A stretch of 64,000 bases of DNA, from the NCBI GenBank assembly GCA_022843805.1, contig JALHMY010000013.1:55342-119341 (forward strand). The letters are read 5' to 3'. Source of the stretch: Fuerstiella sp. GTDB lineage: Bacteria > Planctomycetota > Planctomycetia > Planctomycetales > Planctomycetaceae. Below, piece after piece: positions 45,218 to 54,820 of the stretch. A program made the translations under genes and the position numbers. The stretch's first letter is position 1, and each line of letters begins with the position of its first letter. The notes below the pieces were generated by a model that saw only the letters and a list, made by a program, of their open reading frames with translations, made no database searches and was not told where the DNA came from.

Positions 45218-46527
45218 TTCAGTTCTGCACTGAACACAGATTTCGGATCTCCCCGATCTGCCAGTGATCGGTAAATCGTTCTGATCGTACGGCGGGCTTT
45301 TACCGGAGCGGCGACTGATCCGTTGATGACCGGCTGAATGTCCTGATCGAGGTTCAGCATCTGATCATTCAGAAGGACGGTGACCTTAGTCTCTGCAGGT
45401 GCATTGATTTCAATTCTCTGGCCATCTCGTGAAGCTCGGATTTCGCAGCCGGGTGTTGCGGACTCCTGATCCGTGGCAAGCCAGTAGAAACGCTGGTGCG
45501 TAACATCGTCCTGATACCAGACGATTTTTTCGGGAAGGGCATTGCGAGTATGTTTTGCCATCCACGGCACGGCGGCCGCATCTTCCCGGTCCATCCAGTG
45601 TCCTTTTCCAGCATGAATTTTTACCCAGTGAACATATCCGGCGGGATCTTTGGACTGCAGATCGGCCAGTTTTTTCTCCCACTCGGCCGCCACCGTGTTT
45701 CGCTGATAAGCACTGTCATCCGCACCGACCTGAAGTGAGAACGGAAGATTGCGAAGACCCAATGGAGACGCTTCGTTCGGATGGCCAGCCATCATTGCTG
45801 CCGCGGCAAAGCGATCGGCCATTCTTGGCGCTAACTGATAGACACCGTCTCCGCCGGCGGAATATCCCATCAGGAATACTCGGTCAGGGTTGACATCTTC
45901 CAGAACGATCAGATTCTCAATCAGTCGATCAAAGAATGAATCGATATGATCCTGGTGCCACAGATTCCACGTGTCCGTCGGGCCGCGAGGTGAAAGGTAG
46001 ATACCTTCTTCTGGCTGATAAAGTTTCTTCTGGTTCTCCCACTGCCGGTCATTCACCTGCTTCGGTGCACTTCCGCCGCCGTGCATGGAAATAAACAGGC
46101 TGCGACCACCATGCGGTTTCTCTCCAAAAATTGTGTAGTCGAAAGGCAACGACAGTTCGCCGATTTGAATGACTCGATTTGCCATTTCTTCAGCTCGCGT
46201 TCGGCGAATGCGGTTCGCATGATCGATCCAGAGAAGAGCCTGGGCTGCAGCTGTCTGGTCCTTTGAGAGTCCTTCCTGTGCAAAAGCCTGTTCGTCGATG
46301 CTCGGACGCTGGTCTTCTGGAATTGTCAGATACTTTTGCAGGCCGTCGACAGCTGAAAATTCGCTGGCAGGCTTCCCAGACGCCAGTTCAGGATCCACTG
46401 AAGTGGTATCCGGCGGCGGGGCTGTGACCAGTTTTTGGAGCAAATCCTGCGCTGAAGCAGGAATAAGGCAGAAACAGGCAATCAACACTCCGGCCAGAAC
46501 AGGATATGCAGTCAGCTGCCTGAGCAT
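45211..46527 (-). CDS. Secreted alpha/beta hydrolase (esterase/peptidase-like)
   Basis: A 438-residue protein from ATG 46527, with AGGA 8 nt upstream and a signal peptide (VLAGVLIACFCLIPASAQ); longer open frame upstream is not used. The catalytic serine motif GYSAGG near residue 245 and an HGGG oxyanion-type segment (SMHGGGSAP) near 170 define the fold; candidate Asp and His for the triad are in a GADDSAY segment and GHWMDREDA. C-terminal residues 330-430 form a beta-rich accessory region. It resembles the planctomycete polyhydroxybutyrate-depolymerase/S9-like hydrolases; substrate unknown. The stop overlaps the tctA stop by 7 bp, tail to tail. Confidence 0.82.
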   Translation of the reverse strand: MLRQLTAYPVLAGVLIACFCLIPASAQDLLQKLVTAPPPDTTSVDPELASGKPASEFSAVDGLQKYLTIPEDQRPSIDEQAFAQEGLSKDQTAAAQALLWIDHANRIRRTRAEEMANRVIQIGELSLPFDYTIFGEKPHGGRSLFISMHGGGSAPKQVNDRQWENQKKLYQPEEGIYLSPRGPTDTWNLWHQDHIDSFFDRLIENLIVLEDVNPDRVFLMGYSAGGDGVYQLAPRMADRFAAAAMMAGHPNEASPLGLRNLPFSLQVGADDSAYQRNTVAAEWEKKLADLQSKDPAGYVHWVKIHAGKGHWMDREDAAAVPWMAKHTRNALPEKIVWYQDDVTHQRFYWLATDQESATPGCEIRASRDGQRIEINAPAETKVTVLLNDQMLNLDQDIQPVINGSVAAPVKARRTIRTIYRSLADRGDPKSVFSAELNY

Positions 46528-46766
46528 CGTATGGTCCTTTGACAGGGTTTCAGGGAAACCAGCAGGGAGAGAAACCAGCGGGAAGGAAAGTGGCATTCAG
46601 ATCGAGCTGCAGCCAAATATTTTTTGAGGCCAGTCAGGAAAAAAGTGGGCTCGCTGCGTCAGACCCTTTGAAAATCATACCCGACAACTCACGAAATTTG
46701 GTATCATAGCGGACTGTGTGAGGCTCAATTGAGGCCAGTTTGAGGTGCCTTCCGAAAGTTGCGATC

Positions 46767-49700
46767 ATGATTCGTGTGGTGACAGGAATCCTGCTTTTAC
46801 TGCCAGTACATTTACTGCCAGTATTGGTATCGGCAGCGGAAGCTTCTGATCAGTTCACGTTGAGCGTTATGCCTTTGCTGCAGAAATACTGCGTCAGTTG
46901 TCACAACGATCTGGATAAGAAGGGCGAATTTTCGCTGCAGCAGAAGTCAGCTGCAATGGAGAGCGGACACATTGTTGCCGGGCAGCCGGATGAGAGTGGA
47001 TTGCTGGCAGCTGTTATCGGGCACGATGGACGACCAGCAGCGATGCCAAAGGATGGTCAGCCATTGTCTGAGGCAGACGTGGACATCATTCGACGCTGGA
47101 TTCAGGACGGGGCGGAATGGCCGGATGGTCAGAAGATCACGGAATCTGTTGTGACAGATATGGACTGGTGGTCACTGCGACCGCTGAGTCGGCCTCAGAT
47201 ACCTCGGCTGCCTGATCATCTGAAATCATGGGTCGGGACACCGGTGGATGCATTTATTCTGCAGGCTCTCCAGGACCGCCAGCTCGCACCGTCTCCTGAA
47301 GCCGACCGGCGGACATTAATTCGCCGTGTTTATTTTGATCTGATCGGTTTGCCGCCGACTCCTGAACAGGTCGCGGAATTTGTCGCCAGCAGGGATGAAC
47401 GGGCGTGGGAGAATCTGGTGGAGTCGCTTTTGCTGTCACCTCATTATGGCGAACGCTGGGCTCGTCACTGGCTGGATGTTGCCCGGTATGCAGACACCAG
47501 TGGTTATGATAAGGACAAGTTGCGACCCAATGCATGGCCGTACCGGGATTATGTGATCCGGGCATTCAACGACGACAAGCCCTACGCTCGTTTTGTTCAG
47601 GAACAGGTGGCCGGGGACGTGTTGTTTCCTGGAACTGCAGACGGAATACTCGGCCTTGGATTTATTGCGGCCGGTCCGTGGGACTGGATTGGGCACGGTG
47701 AAGTGCCCGAGTCGAAGATCGATGGAAAGATTGCTCGCCACACGGACCGTGATGAAATGGTATCCGGGACGCTCAACAGTTTTTGTTCGGTGACGATCCA
47801 GTGCTGTCAGTGTCATAACCATAAGTTTGATCCGCTGACGCAGGAACATTATTACAACCTGCAGTCCGTGTTCGCGGCCGTAGACCGGGCCGAACGCCCA
47901 TACGATCAGGATCCGGAAGTTCAGAACCTGAGACTTGCTCTGCAGGATGAGGTGCGTCAGGCGAAAGAATCATTAAAAGCGATCGACAGCGCTGTACGAT
48001 CCGAAGGCGGTGCGGCTCTGCAAATGCTTGAGAGTCGGATCAGTGAACTGACCCCAGTTTCCGGACCCGTGTCAAAAGCGCCGGAATTCGGGTATCACAG
48101 CGCGATTTCCCCTGCGTCTGACGTGAGCAAATGGGTTGAACTGGACCTGGGTCGCGAGGTGGAAATTTCCCGTGTCATTCTGCGTCCCTGCCACGATGAA
48201 TTTAATGGTATTGGAGCAGGATTCGGGTTTCCGGTGCGTTTTGTTGTCTCTGCTTCGCTGACACCTGCTTCACTCGCACCGGCCGCGGAATCACCGGTTT
48301 CAGAGAAAGTGAATTCTGCCGAAGCTGCTGCCATGGTTCTGTTTGACGCTCGCACTCGCGACTTTCCCAATCCGGGGATGTTGCCCGTTGAGCTTCCAGT
48401 GGCTCGAACCGGTGTGGCGGGTTCCTCTGAAGGCACAGGTTCCTCGGAAGGCACGGTTTCAACAGACGGCAGGGTCTCAACAGAGGGCAAAGTGCGAGCC
48501 CGTTATGTTCGTGTGACGGCAAATCGACTGGCGCCTCGAATGAATGACTTCATTATGGCGCTGGCAGAGGTTCAGGTGTTTGATCAGTCAGGTACCAACG
48601 TGGCACTGAAGTCCAGGGTGAACGCGGCTGATTCAATTGAAGCACCGGTTCGATGGACCGCTGCAAATCTGACGGATGGCATCTGGGCAGAAGCTCGGGA
48701 CGAACAGGCGGTTCGTCAGCTGGCTGAATTGAAGAAGGAGCGGCAACTGATACTCGACAGATTATTGACGGAGGAACGACGTCAGGAGCAGCTTCGGCTG
48801 CAGGATGTAATCTCTGCTGCAGAAGCCCGTCTTCGGACACTGCCGGCTGGCAGGATGGTGTATGCGGCGGCAACGGACTTTGCACCCCAGGGTGCCTTTG
48901 TGCCAACAAAGGGTCAGCCAAGATCGATCAGTGTTCTGCATCGTGGAAATATTCTGCAGCCTCGCAGCCCCGCGGTTCCGGGAACATTACCAATCCTTGC
49001 CGCAGGTCCGGAATGGGATGCAGCGGGTCGATTTCAGCTGCCGGAAAACCACCGTGAAGGAGATCGTCGCGCGGCACTGGCTCACTGGCTGACACACAAC
49101 AACAATCCGCTGACATGGCGATCGATTGTCAATCGAATCTGGCAGTACCATATGGGACGAGGAATCGTGGATACTCCAAATGACTTTGGTCGAATGGGAC
49201 AGCTGCCAACTCACCCGGAACTGCTGGACTGGCTGGCAACAGAGTTCCGTGACAATGGCCAGTCGTTTAAGTCGCTTCATCGGCTGATCGTTTTAAGCAG
49301 TACTTATCGCCAGTCGAGCGCGATGAATCCCGAGAGTGCTGCCGAAGATTCTGAGAACCGTTATCTGTGGCGAATGAACCGGCGGAGACTGGAAGCCGAA
49401 GAACTCCGCGACGCGATGTTATCCGTCAGCGGAAGGCTTGACACCACGATGGGAGGACCGGGGTATTATCTGTTTGTACTGGAACGCCCCGAACATTCGC
49501 CTCATTATGAATACCACAAGTTTGACGCCGAAGATCCCGCCTCTCATCGGCGATCGATTTACCGATTCATTGTGCGATCGCAGCCGGATCCCTGGATGAC
49601 GACGCTGGACTGTGCGGATTCTTCGCAAAGCACGCCGCAGAGAAACGAGACTCTGACATCTCTGCAGGCGTTATCACTGCTGAATAATGGCTTTTCAATG

Positions 49701-49904
49701 TCCATGTCAAAGCATTTCGCGCAGCGAGTCAGAACGGAGGCGAGTGATTCGGCCGGACAGGTGAGAGCCGCATTTCTGCGGATTTCCGGTCGAGAACCGG
49801 AGGCGACGGAACTCGCCGAACTCACGGCCTACGCAGAACGGCATGGGCTGGAGAATCTTTGCCGTGTGCTGCTGAACCTCAGCGAATTCGTCTATCTGGA
49901 CTGA
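46767..49904 (+). CDS. PSD1-type cytochrome protein with F5/8-type C domain insert
   Basis: A 1045-residue protein from ATG 46767; a TTG nine codons upstream is excluded because the signal peptide begins at MIRVVTGILLLLP. Order: PSCyt1 with CVSCHN near residue 43, DUF1549 with PHYGERWARHWLDVARYADT near 225, second haem site CCQCHNHKFDP near 348, then an extra ~175-residue beta-rich segment (about 440-614) with KWVELDLGREVEISRVIL and ARYVRVTANRL, resembling an F5/8 type C (discoidin) carbohydrate-binding domain, then DUF1553 with NRIWQYHMGRGIVDTPNDFG. A Ser/Gly/Glu repeat (GSSEGTGSSEG) sits inside the insert. The gene is followed by its DUF1501 partner after 17 bp. Confidence 0.92.
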   Translation: MIRVVTGILLLLPVHLLPVLVSAAEASDQFTLSVMPLLQKYCVSCHNDLDKKGEFSLQQKSAAMESGHIVAGQPDESGLLAAVIGHDGRPAAMPKDGQPLSEADVDIIRRWIQDGAEWPDGQKITESVVTDMDWWSLRPLSRPQIPRLPDHLKSWVGTPVDAFILQALQDRQLAPSPEADRRTLIRRVYFDLIGLPPTPEQVAEFVASRDERAWENLVESLLLSPHYGERWARHWLDVARYADTSGYDKDKLRPNAWPYRDYVIRAFNDDKPYARFVQEQVAGDVLFPGTADGILGLGFIAAGPWDWIGHGEVPESKIDGKIARHTDRDEMVSGTLNSFCSVTIQCCQCHNHKFDPLTQEHYYNLQSVFAAVDRAERPYDQDPEVQNLRLALQDEVRQAKESLKAIDSAVRSEGGAALQMLESRISELTPVSGPVSKAPEFGYHSAISPASDVSKWVELDLGREVEISRVILRPCHDEFNGIGAGFGFPVRFVVSASLTPASLAPAAESPVSEKVNSAEAAAMVLFDARTRDFPNPGMLPVELPVARTGVAGSSEGTGSSEGTVSTDGRVSTEGKVRARYVRVTANRLAPRMNDFIMALAEVQVFDQSGTNVALKSRVNAADSIEAPVRWTAANLTDGIWAEARDEQAVRQLAELKKERQLILDRLLTEERRQEQLRLQDVISAAEARLRTLPAGRMVYAAATDFAPQGAFVPTKGQPRSISVLHRGNILQPRSPAVPGTLPILAAGPEWDAAGRFQLPENHREGDRRAALAHWLTHNNNPLTWRSIVNRIWQYHMGRGIVDTPNDFGRMGQLPTHPELLDWLATEFRDNGQSFKSLHRLIVLSSTYRQSSAMNPESAAEDSENRYLWRMNRRRLEAEELRDAMLSVSGRLDTTMGGPGYYLFVLERPEHSPHYEYHKFDAEDPASHRRSIYRFIVRSQPDPWMTTLDCADSSQSTPQRNETLTSLQALSLLNNGFSMSMSKHFAQRVRTEASDSAGQVRAAFLRISGREPEATELAELTAYAERHGLENLCRVLLNLSEFVYLD

Positions 49905-49921
49905 AACTCGTTTTCGATTCT

Positions 49922-51415
49922 ATGGAAAATTCCCGGATGCTTCATTCGACTCGACGCCACCTTCTCTTCCAGTCTGCTCACGGTTTTGGCAGTTTGGCGC
50001 TGGCTTCCATGCTGTGTCGTGACGGACTGAGCGGCGAGCCTCTGCCAGCCAGCCGTTTTTCGGAAGGCGGCATACTGCGGACGCTTCATTATCCGCCACG
50101 GGCCAAACGGATCGTGCAGCTGTTCATGGCCGGAGCCGCCTCTCATCTGGATCTGTGGGACTATAAGCCTGAGCTTGAGAAGCATCATGGGGAGAATTCT
50201 GACTTCGGCGAGCATGTGGAGGCATTTCAGAATGGGCTTGGACCATGGATGAAATCGCCATTTCGGTTTCGCCCCTATGGTCAGACCGGGAAGATGCTCA
50301 GCGATGTTGTGTCGCCGTTTGGCGAAGTGGTCGACGATATGGCATTCGTCCATAACGTCACGGGAAAAACGGGAGTTCACAGCCAGGCCACTTTTTTGCA
50401 GGCCACAGGGTTTCAGAATCCTGGGTTTCCAGGCATGGGCGCCTGGATCAGCTATGGTCTGGGTTCCATGAATGACAATTTGCCGACTTTTGTCGTGCTG
50501 CCCGATCATCGGGGATATCCGTCGAATGGTCCTCGCAACTGGTCGTCCGCATTTCTGCCGGCATATGCTCAGGGCACAACCATTTTTCCTCAGCGAGACA
50601 TTCCAATCGACGACCTTTTGCCGCGTGCGGATTTCGTGACGAAGGAAAGCGACCGGGAAGGGTTGCAGCTGCTCAGCCGTCTGAATCGTGGCTTTGAGCA
50701 GCAGCGTCCCGGAGATTCCCGGCTGGATGCTCGTATTCGTTCCTATGAGCTGGCGGCAAAAATGCAGCTCAGCGCACCGGAGGTTCTTGATCTGTCACAG
50801 GAGCCGGACCATATTCACAGGATGTATGGACTGGAGACTGCCGGGAAGACCTATGGAGCGGAGATCAACGTGCCGGAGGAGGCTGAGTATTTTGGGCGCA
50901 AATGCCTGACGGCTCGCCGGCTGCTGGAGCGTGGAGTTCGATTTGTGCAAATCTGGTCGGGCAACGACAACAGCTTTCCTCGTCGCAACTGGGATAGTCA
51001 CGAGGACGTGGAGCGTGATCACGGTCCTCTGGCGATGGGAATGGCAGTCGGTGCCGCCGCATTAATCAAAGATCTGAAACAGCGGGGGATGCTGGAGGAC
51101 ACTCTTGTGCTGTGGACGACCGAATTTGGTCGAATGCCGTCGACTCAGGGAAGCAAAGGCCGGGATCACAATCCCTTTGTATTCACGAACTGGCTGTGTG
51201 GTGGCGGAATAAAGCCGGGCGTCAGCTACGGACCGTCAGATCAGTGGGGTTACAAGCCACTGGATCGCAATAATCCCACTCAGGTCTATGATATTCACGC
51301 GACGATGCTGCGTCTGATGGGAATTGATCATACTCGCCTGACGTTTCGCAGTAACGGAATTGATCGTCGGCTGACTGATGTGCACGGGCATGTCATTGAG
51401 GATCTGATAGCCTGA
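49922..51415 (+). CDS. DUF1501 domain-containing protein (PSD1 partner)
   Basis: A 497-residue protein from ATG 49922, 17 bp after the PSD1 stop; an overlapping TTG start at 49859 is rejected. A Tat-type leader carries STRRHLLFQSAHGFGSLALA at about residues 10-29. Features of the family: RIVQLFMAGAASHLDLWDYK near residue 60, MLSDVVSPFGEVVDDMAFVH, ARRLLERGVRFVQIWSG, and VLWTTEFGRMPSTQGSKGRDHN near residue 395. It differs from its paralogues by an extra loop with FPQRDIPIDDLLPR. Its product presumably acts with the F5/8-containing PSD1 protein in the same compartment. Confidence 0.94.
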   Translation: MENSRMLHSTRRHLLFQSAHGFGSLALASMLCRDGLSGEPLPASRFSEGGILRTLHYPPRAKRIVQLFMAGAASHLDLWDYKPELEKHHGENSDFGEHVEAFQNGLGPWMKSPFRFRPYGQTGKMLSDVVSPFGEVVDDMAFVHNVTGKTGVHSQATFLQATGFQNPGFPGMGAWISYGLGSMNDNLPTFVVLPDHRGYPSNGPRNWSSAFLPAYAQGTTIFPQRDIPIDDLLPRADFVTKESDREGLQLLSRLNRGFEQQRPGDSRLDARIRSYELAAKMQLSAPEVLDLSQEPDHIHRMYGLETAGKTYGAEINVPEEAEYFGRKCLTARRLLERGVRFVQIWSGNDNSFPRRNWDSHEDVERDHGPLAMGMAVGAAALIKDLKQRGMLEDTLVLWTTEFGRMPSTQGSKGRDHNPFVFTNWLCGGGIKPGVSYGPSDQWGYKPLDRNNPTQVYDIHATMLRLMGIDHTRLTFRSNGIDRRLTDVHGHVIEDLIA

Positions 51416-51485
51416 GATTTGCTGGCCTGAGACGGGCTGCCGCAATCAGGCACGACGTGCACACAGAACCGAAGGAGCGCTGACG

Positions 51486-52076
51486 ATGCTGGTGACCCGA
51501 TTCGAGCTGAAACTGCCGGCATGGCTGCAGACGATTGCCGCCGGGGACCTTCAGGTGCCAGCGTCTCTCAGGCATCGAATGCAGTTTGTTCTTGATCTGA
51601 CACGGCAGAATGTGGAACAGTCAACGGGCGGACCATTCGGTGCTGCTGTTTTTGACGAGCAGTCGGGGGCTGTTGTTTCGGTGGGTGTGAACCTCGTCGT
51701 TTCATCCGGACTCTCGATCGCGCACGCTGAGGTTGTGGCATTGTCGCTCGCACAGCAGGCCATCGGCCGATTTGACCTTTCGACACGGCCATATCAGCTG
51801 GTGACCAGTGCTGAGCCATGCTGGATGTGTCTGGGAGCAATTCACTGGGCAGGCATCCGATCGGTTGTCTGTGGCGCTCGTGATTCCGATGTGCGGGCCA
51901 TTGGCTTTGATGAAGGGCATAAGCCGGTGGACTGGGCTGCCGAGTATACCGCTCGCGGCGTCAATGTGATCCAGGACATTGAACGCGATGCTGCTGCTGA
52001 AGTGCTCCGCAGCTATCTGCAGCAGGGAGGAGCGATCTATAACGCCGGGAATCGTGATTCACACTTGCCTCAATGA
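51486..52076 (+). CDS. Nucleoside deaminase (CMP/dCMP deaminase superfamily)
   Basis: A 196-residue zinc deaminase. The site is complete: HAE at residues 80-82 and PCWMC with Cys112 and Cys115, the PCxxC motif, with Glu82 as proton shuttle. GGPFGAAVFD near residue 48 is the substrate loop found in guanine deaminase and tRNA adenosine deaminase. It would remove an amino group from a purine or cytosine-type base; guanine/cytosine deaminase is most likely but not certain. The ATG has AAGGAG 8 nt upstream. It sits between two PSD1/DUF1501 pairs on the same strand with no clear functional link. Confidence 0.87.
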   Translation: MLVTRFELKLPAWLQTIAAGDLQVPASLRHRMQFVLDLTRQNVEQSTGGPFGAAVFDEQSGAVVSVGVNLVVSSGLSIAHAEVVALSLAQQAIGRFDLSTRPYQLVTSAEPCWMCLGAIHWAGIRSVVCGARDSDVRAIGFDEGHKPVDWAAEYTARGVNVIQDIERDAAAEVLRSYLQQGGAIYNAGNRDSHLPQ

Positions 52077-52211
52077 AACTTTGAGGGGAAACTGCAGGGC
52101 AACAGTCTGAAAATGCCTTGAGTCACTGCCGGGCAGGAAATCCTTCAGGAAATGCGATTGATGCATCGTAACCGGGCGGTGGCGGGCGATTTTATGTTTC
52201 GGGGGCGCAAG

Positions 52212-54809
52212 ATGATTCAGGCGTTTTCAAAGCTTGTCGGATCTCTCCTGATTCTGCTGTGGTGCTCTTCGTCGACAGGTCAGGAGTTGCCAAAAGCCGC
52301 GGAACGTGCTGTCGACTTTGCTCGTGATGTCCGGCCGCTGCTGGAGAAGCACTGCTGGTCGTGCCATGGCAGTGAAAAGCAGGAATCAGGGCTGCGGCTC
52401 GACAGGCACGCGGCACTGCTGGAAGGAGGAGATTCCGGAAAGGTCGTTGTGCCAGGAAATAGTCAGGATAGTCGGCTGATTCATTTTGTATGGGCAGTCG
52501 ATCCTGACCGCGTGATGCCTCCGGAAGGGGACCGTCTTTCCGCAGAGTCCGTAGGTGTACTGCGTGCCTGGATTGACCAGGGCTGCGACTGGCCTGAGTC
52601 AGAATCCGAAACGGATTCGCGCAACAATCACTGGGCCTACCAGCCACTGAATGTCAGTAACCCGCCAGAGGTTCGACAGACAGACTGGCCTGTAAACGGA
52701 GTCGATCATTTCGTGCTGGCTGAACTGGAGAGTCGTGGTCTGAAGCCATCGCCGGAAGCCGATCGATTTACTCTGATTCGCCGACTGTCACTGGACGTGA
52801 CCGGGCTGTTACCGTCTGTGGCTGAGGTCGACAGCTTTGTGAGCGATGTTCGTCCTGAAGCATGGGAAGTTCAGGTCGATCGGCTGCTGGCATCGCCCCA
52901 CTTTGGCGAGCGCTGGGGACGGCACTGGCTGGATATGGCTCGCTATGCGGATTCCGATGGTTATGAAAAGGATAACCCCCGTCCGGATGCATGGCGCTGG
53001 CGAGACTGGGTGATCGATGCGATCAACAGCGATATGCCGTTCGATCAGTTTACCGTGGAGCAGCTGGCAGGTGATTTGATCCCCGATGCAACTCCCATGC
53101 AGCGTCTGGCGACGGCCTTTCATCGTCAGACTCTGACAAATACCGAAGGAGGCACAGATCAGGAACAGTTTCGTGTCGAGGCTTGTTTTGACCGTACGGA
53201 AACAACCGGGGCAGTGTGGCTGGGACTGACTGTGGGATGTGCAAGGTGTCATTCGCATAAGTACGATGCAATCAGCCAGCGAGAATATTACCAGCTGTTT
53301 GCAGTCTTCAATAATGGGGATGAACATACAACAGTGATTCCAAAGTCCGATCAGGAGATTGCTGAATATCAAAAGGAGAAAGCTCAGTTTGATTCGGAAC
53401 TTTCCGCTGCAGAAGCGGAATTGAAAGAGCAGCAGTTGAAGCTCAAATCTGACTTTGCCGACTGGGAAGAGAAAGCCGGGGTTTTGCTGACGAGTGCACC
53501 TTCAGATCCTCAGGTGAAGGATTTTCCTGAAGCCACACGCAGCATTTTTGCCATCGCTGCTGACAAACGTACGATGGCACAAAAGCAGCAGCTGCTTGAT
53601 TACTTCAGCCTGCAGCAACCGGCTACGAAGCCGCTGATTGAAAAGCGTGATGCCCTGAAGAAAAAGGAACCTGCAAAACCGGAACTATCTGTGCGAGTGA
53701 TTGCTCAGCGGACGAAGGATCCTCGAACAACTTATGTTCTAAGACGCGGTGAGTTTCTGGAGCCATTGCGTGAACAGGAAATGGTTCCGGCAGGCCTCAG
53801 AGTTCTGCCGCCTATGAGCAGGAGGAACTCTGATGGGATGGGTGATCGGCTGGATCTGGCCCGATGGCTGGTGTCGGCTGAGAATCCGCTGCCACCCCGG
53901 GTCACCGTGAATCATTTCTGGCGGCTGTTGTTCGGCCATGGACTGGTTCGGACACCATCGGATTTTGGAGTGAGGGGTGATCGGCCAACTCATCCGCAGT
54001 TGCTGGACTGGCTGGCGGCCGAATTCATTTCAGGAAACGCCAGCGCGGGGTCGGCGGGTGCAGTTCGACCGTGGTCGCGAAAAGCCATATTGAAAACCAT
54101 TCTGATGTCCGCCACTTATCGGCAGTCTTCGCGACATCGTCCGGAACTGCTGGATGAGGATCCGCAGAATCTTTTTCTGGCGAGGCAGAATCGTCTGCGA
54201 GTGGAAGGAGAAATTGTGCGGGATATCAGTCTGGATGTGGCCGGGCTGCTGTCTCGGAAAATTGGCGGGCCAAGTGTCTTTCCACCGCTGCCACCGGGCA
54301 TTGCCGAACTGAGTTATGCGGGAAATTTCAAGTGGAATGATTCGACGGGAGAAGATCGGTATCGTCGCGGTCTTTATACGTTCTTCAAGCGAACGGCTCC
54401 TCATCCCAATCTGACTACTTTCGACTGTCCCGACGCCAACATTACATGTGTTCAGAGACAGGTCTCAAATACTCCGCTGCAGGCTCTGACATCATTGAAC
54501 AATGATACCTTCACAGAGACAGCACGAGCGTTTGCTCAGCGGATCATTGCGCTGCCGCGGGATAACGATGAATCGCGTCTGTCGGATGCCTTTCGCCTGT
54601 GTGTGTCGCGACCGCCGAGTTCTGTCGAGCTTCAGGAGCTGCTTTCTCTTCTGAAGACTTCGAGGGAATGGTATCGGACAAATCCGGATCAGGCTCAACA
54701 GCTGACTGGTTCAGAGACTTCTGCCGACATTCCTGCTGAGAACAGTGCTGCGTGGGTCGCGACTGCACGTATATTGCTGAATCTGGATGAGTTCATAACC
54801 CGAGAGTAG
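52212..54809 (+). CDS. PSD1 / DUF1549 / DUF1553 cytochrome-type protein
   Basis: An 865-residue protein from ATG 52212, chosen for GGGGG 6 nt upstream and because the signal peptide begins there (MIQAFSKLVGSLLILLWC); ATG 52152 would add 20 residues. Order: PSCyt1 with CWSCHG near residue 50, DUF1549 with PHFGERWGRHWLDMARYADS near 235, haem site CARCHSHKYDA near 345, a Glu/Lys-rich coiled coil around 385-430 (EKAQFDSELSAAEAELKEQQ), and DUF1553 with NHFWRLLFGHGLVRTPSDFG. Unlike the copy at 46767 it lacks the F5/8-type insert. It ends 11 bp before the DUF1501 start. Confidence 0.94.
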   Translation: MIQAFSKLVGSLLILLWCSSSTGQELPKAAERAVDFARDVRPLLEKHCWSCHGSEKQESGLRLDRHAALLEGGDSGKVVVPGNSQDSRLIHFVWAVDPDRVMPPEGDRLSAESVGVLRAWIDQGCDWPESESETDSRNNHWAYQPLNVSNPPEVRQTDWPVNGVDHFVLAELESRGLKPSPEADRFTLIRRLSLDVTGLLPSVAEVDSFVSDVRPEAWEVQVDRLLASPHFGERWGRHWLDMARYADSDGYEKDNPRPDAWRWRDWVIDAINSDMPFDQFTVEQLAGDLIPDATPMQRLATAFHRQTLTNTEGGTDQEQFRVEACFDRTETTGAVWLGLTVGCARCHSHKYDAISQREYYQLFAVFNNGDEHTTVIPKSDQEIAEYQKEKAQFDSELSAAEAELKEQQLKLKSDFADWEEKAGVLLTSAPSDPQVKDFPEATRSIFAIAADKRTMAQKQQLLDYFSLQQPATKPLIEKRDALKKKEPAKPELSVRVIAQRTKDPRTTYVLRRGEFLEPLREQEMVPAGLRVLPPMSRRNSDGMGDRLDLARWLVSAENPLPPRVTVNHFWRLLFGHGLVRTPSDFGVRGDRPTHPQLLDWLAAEFISGNASAGSAGAVRPWSRKAILKTILMSATYRQSSRHRPELLDEDPQNLFLARQNRLRVEGEIVRDISLDVAGLLSRKIGGPSVFPPLPPGIAELSYAGNFKWNDSTGEDRYRRGLYTFFKRTAPHPNLTTFDCPDANITCVQRQVSNTPLQALTSLNNDTFTETARAFAQRIIALPRDNDESRLSDAFRLCVSRPPSSVELQELLSLLKTSREWYRTNPDQAQQLTGSETSADIPAENSAAWVATARILLNLDEFITRE

Positions 54810-54820
54810 AGTTTGTAGTG

